64,000 bases of DNA, from contig JANFNE010000018.1 of NCBI GenBank assembly GCA_024867545.1, forward strand, positions 310,001 through 374,000, given 5' to 3'. Below, in pieces: positions 63,771 to 64,000 of this stretch. The position numbers and the translations under genes are program-made. The notes under the pieces were generated by a model that worked only from the letters and a program-made list of their open reading frames with translations, made no database searches and was not told the origin of the DNA. Origin of the DNA: Phytopythium helicoides. Taxonomy: Eukaryota > Oomycota > Peronosporomycetes > Pythiales > Pythiaceae. Position 1 is the stretch's first letter. Every line of letters begins with the position of its first letter.

Positions 63771-64000
63771 ATAGGTGAACAGACACATAATCGACTTGCA
63801 ATGCGCCGAGACTGGCCAATCATGCACATAATCAACGTTGGCTGCTTCAAGATTGTTCGCAAAAGGACCGACACACACTGAGTGTTGGTTCAGTCAGTTC
63901 CGTTACACATCCCGACGTCAAGTGCTGAGACGAGTGGCTCAGCTACCGTTGGGCTATCCATGCCGGAGCTACAGTGTACCACCCTGCTGGATTCCAAGAG
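63771..64000. other. 3' region of the ABCG gene; possible start of a new frame at the edge
   Basis: An ATG at 63960 opens a frame (MPELQCTTLLDSK) that runs off the window. It is too short to judge. Confidence 0.3.

Noticed and set aside
63900..64000. Possible tRNA at the right edge
   Set aside because: The GGCTCAGCTACCGTTGG-like text resembles a tRNA D-to-anticodon region, but acceptor and T arms do not pair.

Overview
The window looks like nuclear DNA of a plant-associated oomycete (Peronosporales/Pythiales type). The evidence is a full-size PDR-type ABCG transporter of oomycete style, two secreted GH12 endoglucanases of the XEG1 type, a Ty1/copia element with a half-tRNA-iMet primer site, a plant-type mitochondrial P5C dehydrogenase, and GC-rich compact genes with many short GT-AG introns (mostly 55-80 nt, one of 40 nt). 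The genus cannot be fixed from sequence alone. All calls come from reading translations and splice signals; no database was searched.

Layout. 1-5830: a tandem array of about 900-bp units, each with a tRNA-Gln(UUG) and a tRNA-Gln(CUG) gene (7 + 6 copies here, continuing past the left edge). 5831-15000: repeat-rich, gene-poor DNA holding a complete but internally deleted copia element (7701-10574, identical 255-bp LTRs, 5-bp target duplication), a decayed Fanzor/TnpB-like gene (about 12340-12870) and other broken coding fragments. 15017-28112: three aminoacylase-1 (M20 peptidase) genes, two on the minus strand and one inverted copy on the plus strand. They enclose an IMPACT/YigZ-family gene, a mitoferrin-like carrier, a PH-domain protein and an RNFT-type RING membrane protein. 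The outer two aminoacylase genes share a nearly identical 5' half but diverged 3' halves, which suggests gene conversion.

28800-39800: a frame-broken, catalytically dead V8/trypsin-like protein with a C-terminal membrane anchor, HUS1 (9-1-1 clamp), a REX1-type exonuclease, a small unknown protein, two tandem GH12 genes (one with a long Ser/Thr tail), a (GT)n microsatellite and a broken oomycete-type hypothetical. 40397-55871: a tight run of conserved housekeeping genes whose orientation mostly alternates: P5CDH, NMD3, RPB12, UTP6, a metaxin, a three-repeat MYB, a small coiled-coil protein and TELO2. Divergent pairs share 250-500-bp promoters and convergent pairs are 110-345 bp apart. 56261-59117 holds two unknown minus-strand frames, and 59655-63770 the ABCG transporter.

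A recurring oddity is that conserved genes (ABCG transporter, HUS1, REX1, the protease homologue, the PH protein) contain one-base frame breaks. In HUS1 and the ABCG gene the breaks compensate, so the long frame stays open but a stretch of conserved protein is read in the wrong frame. Residual assembly indels and real lesions cannot be told apart from this sequence alone.
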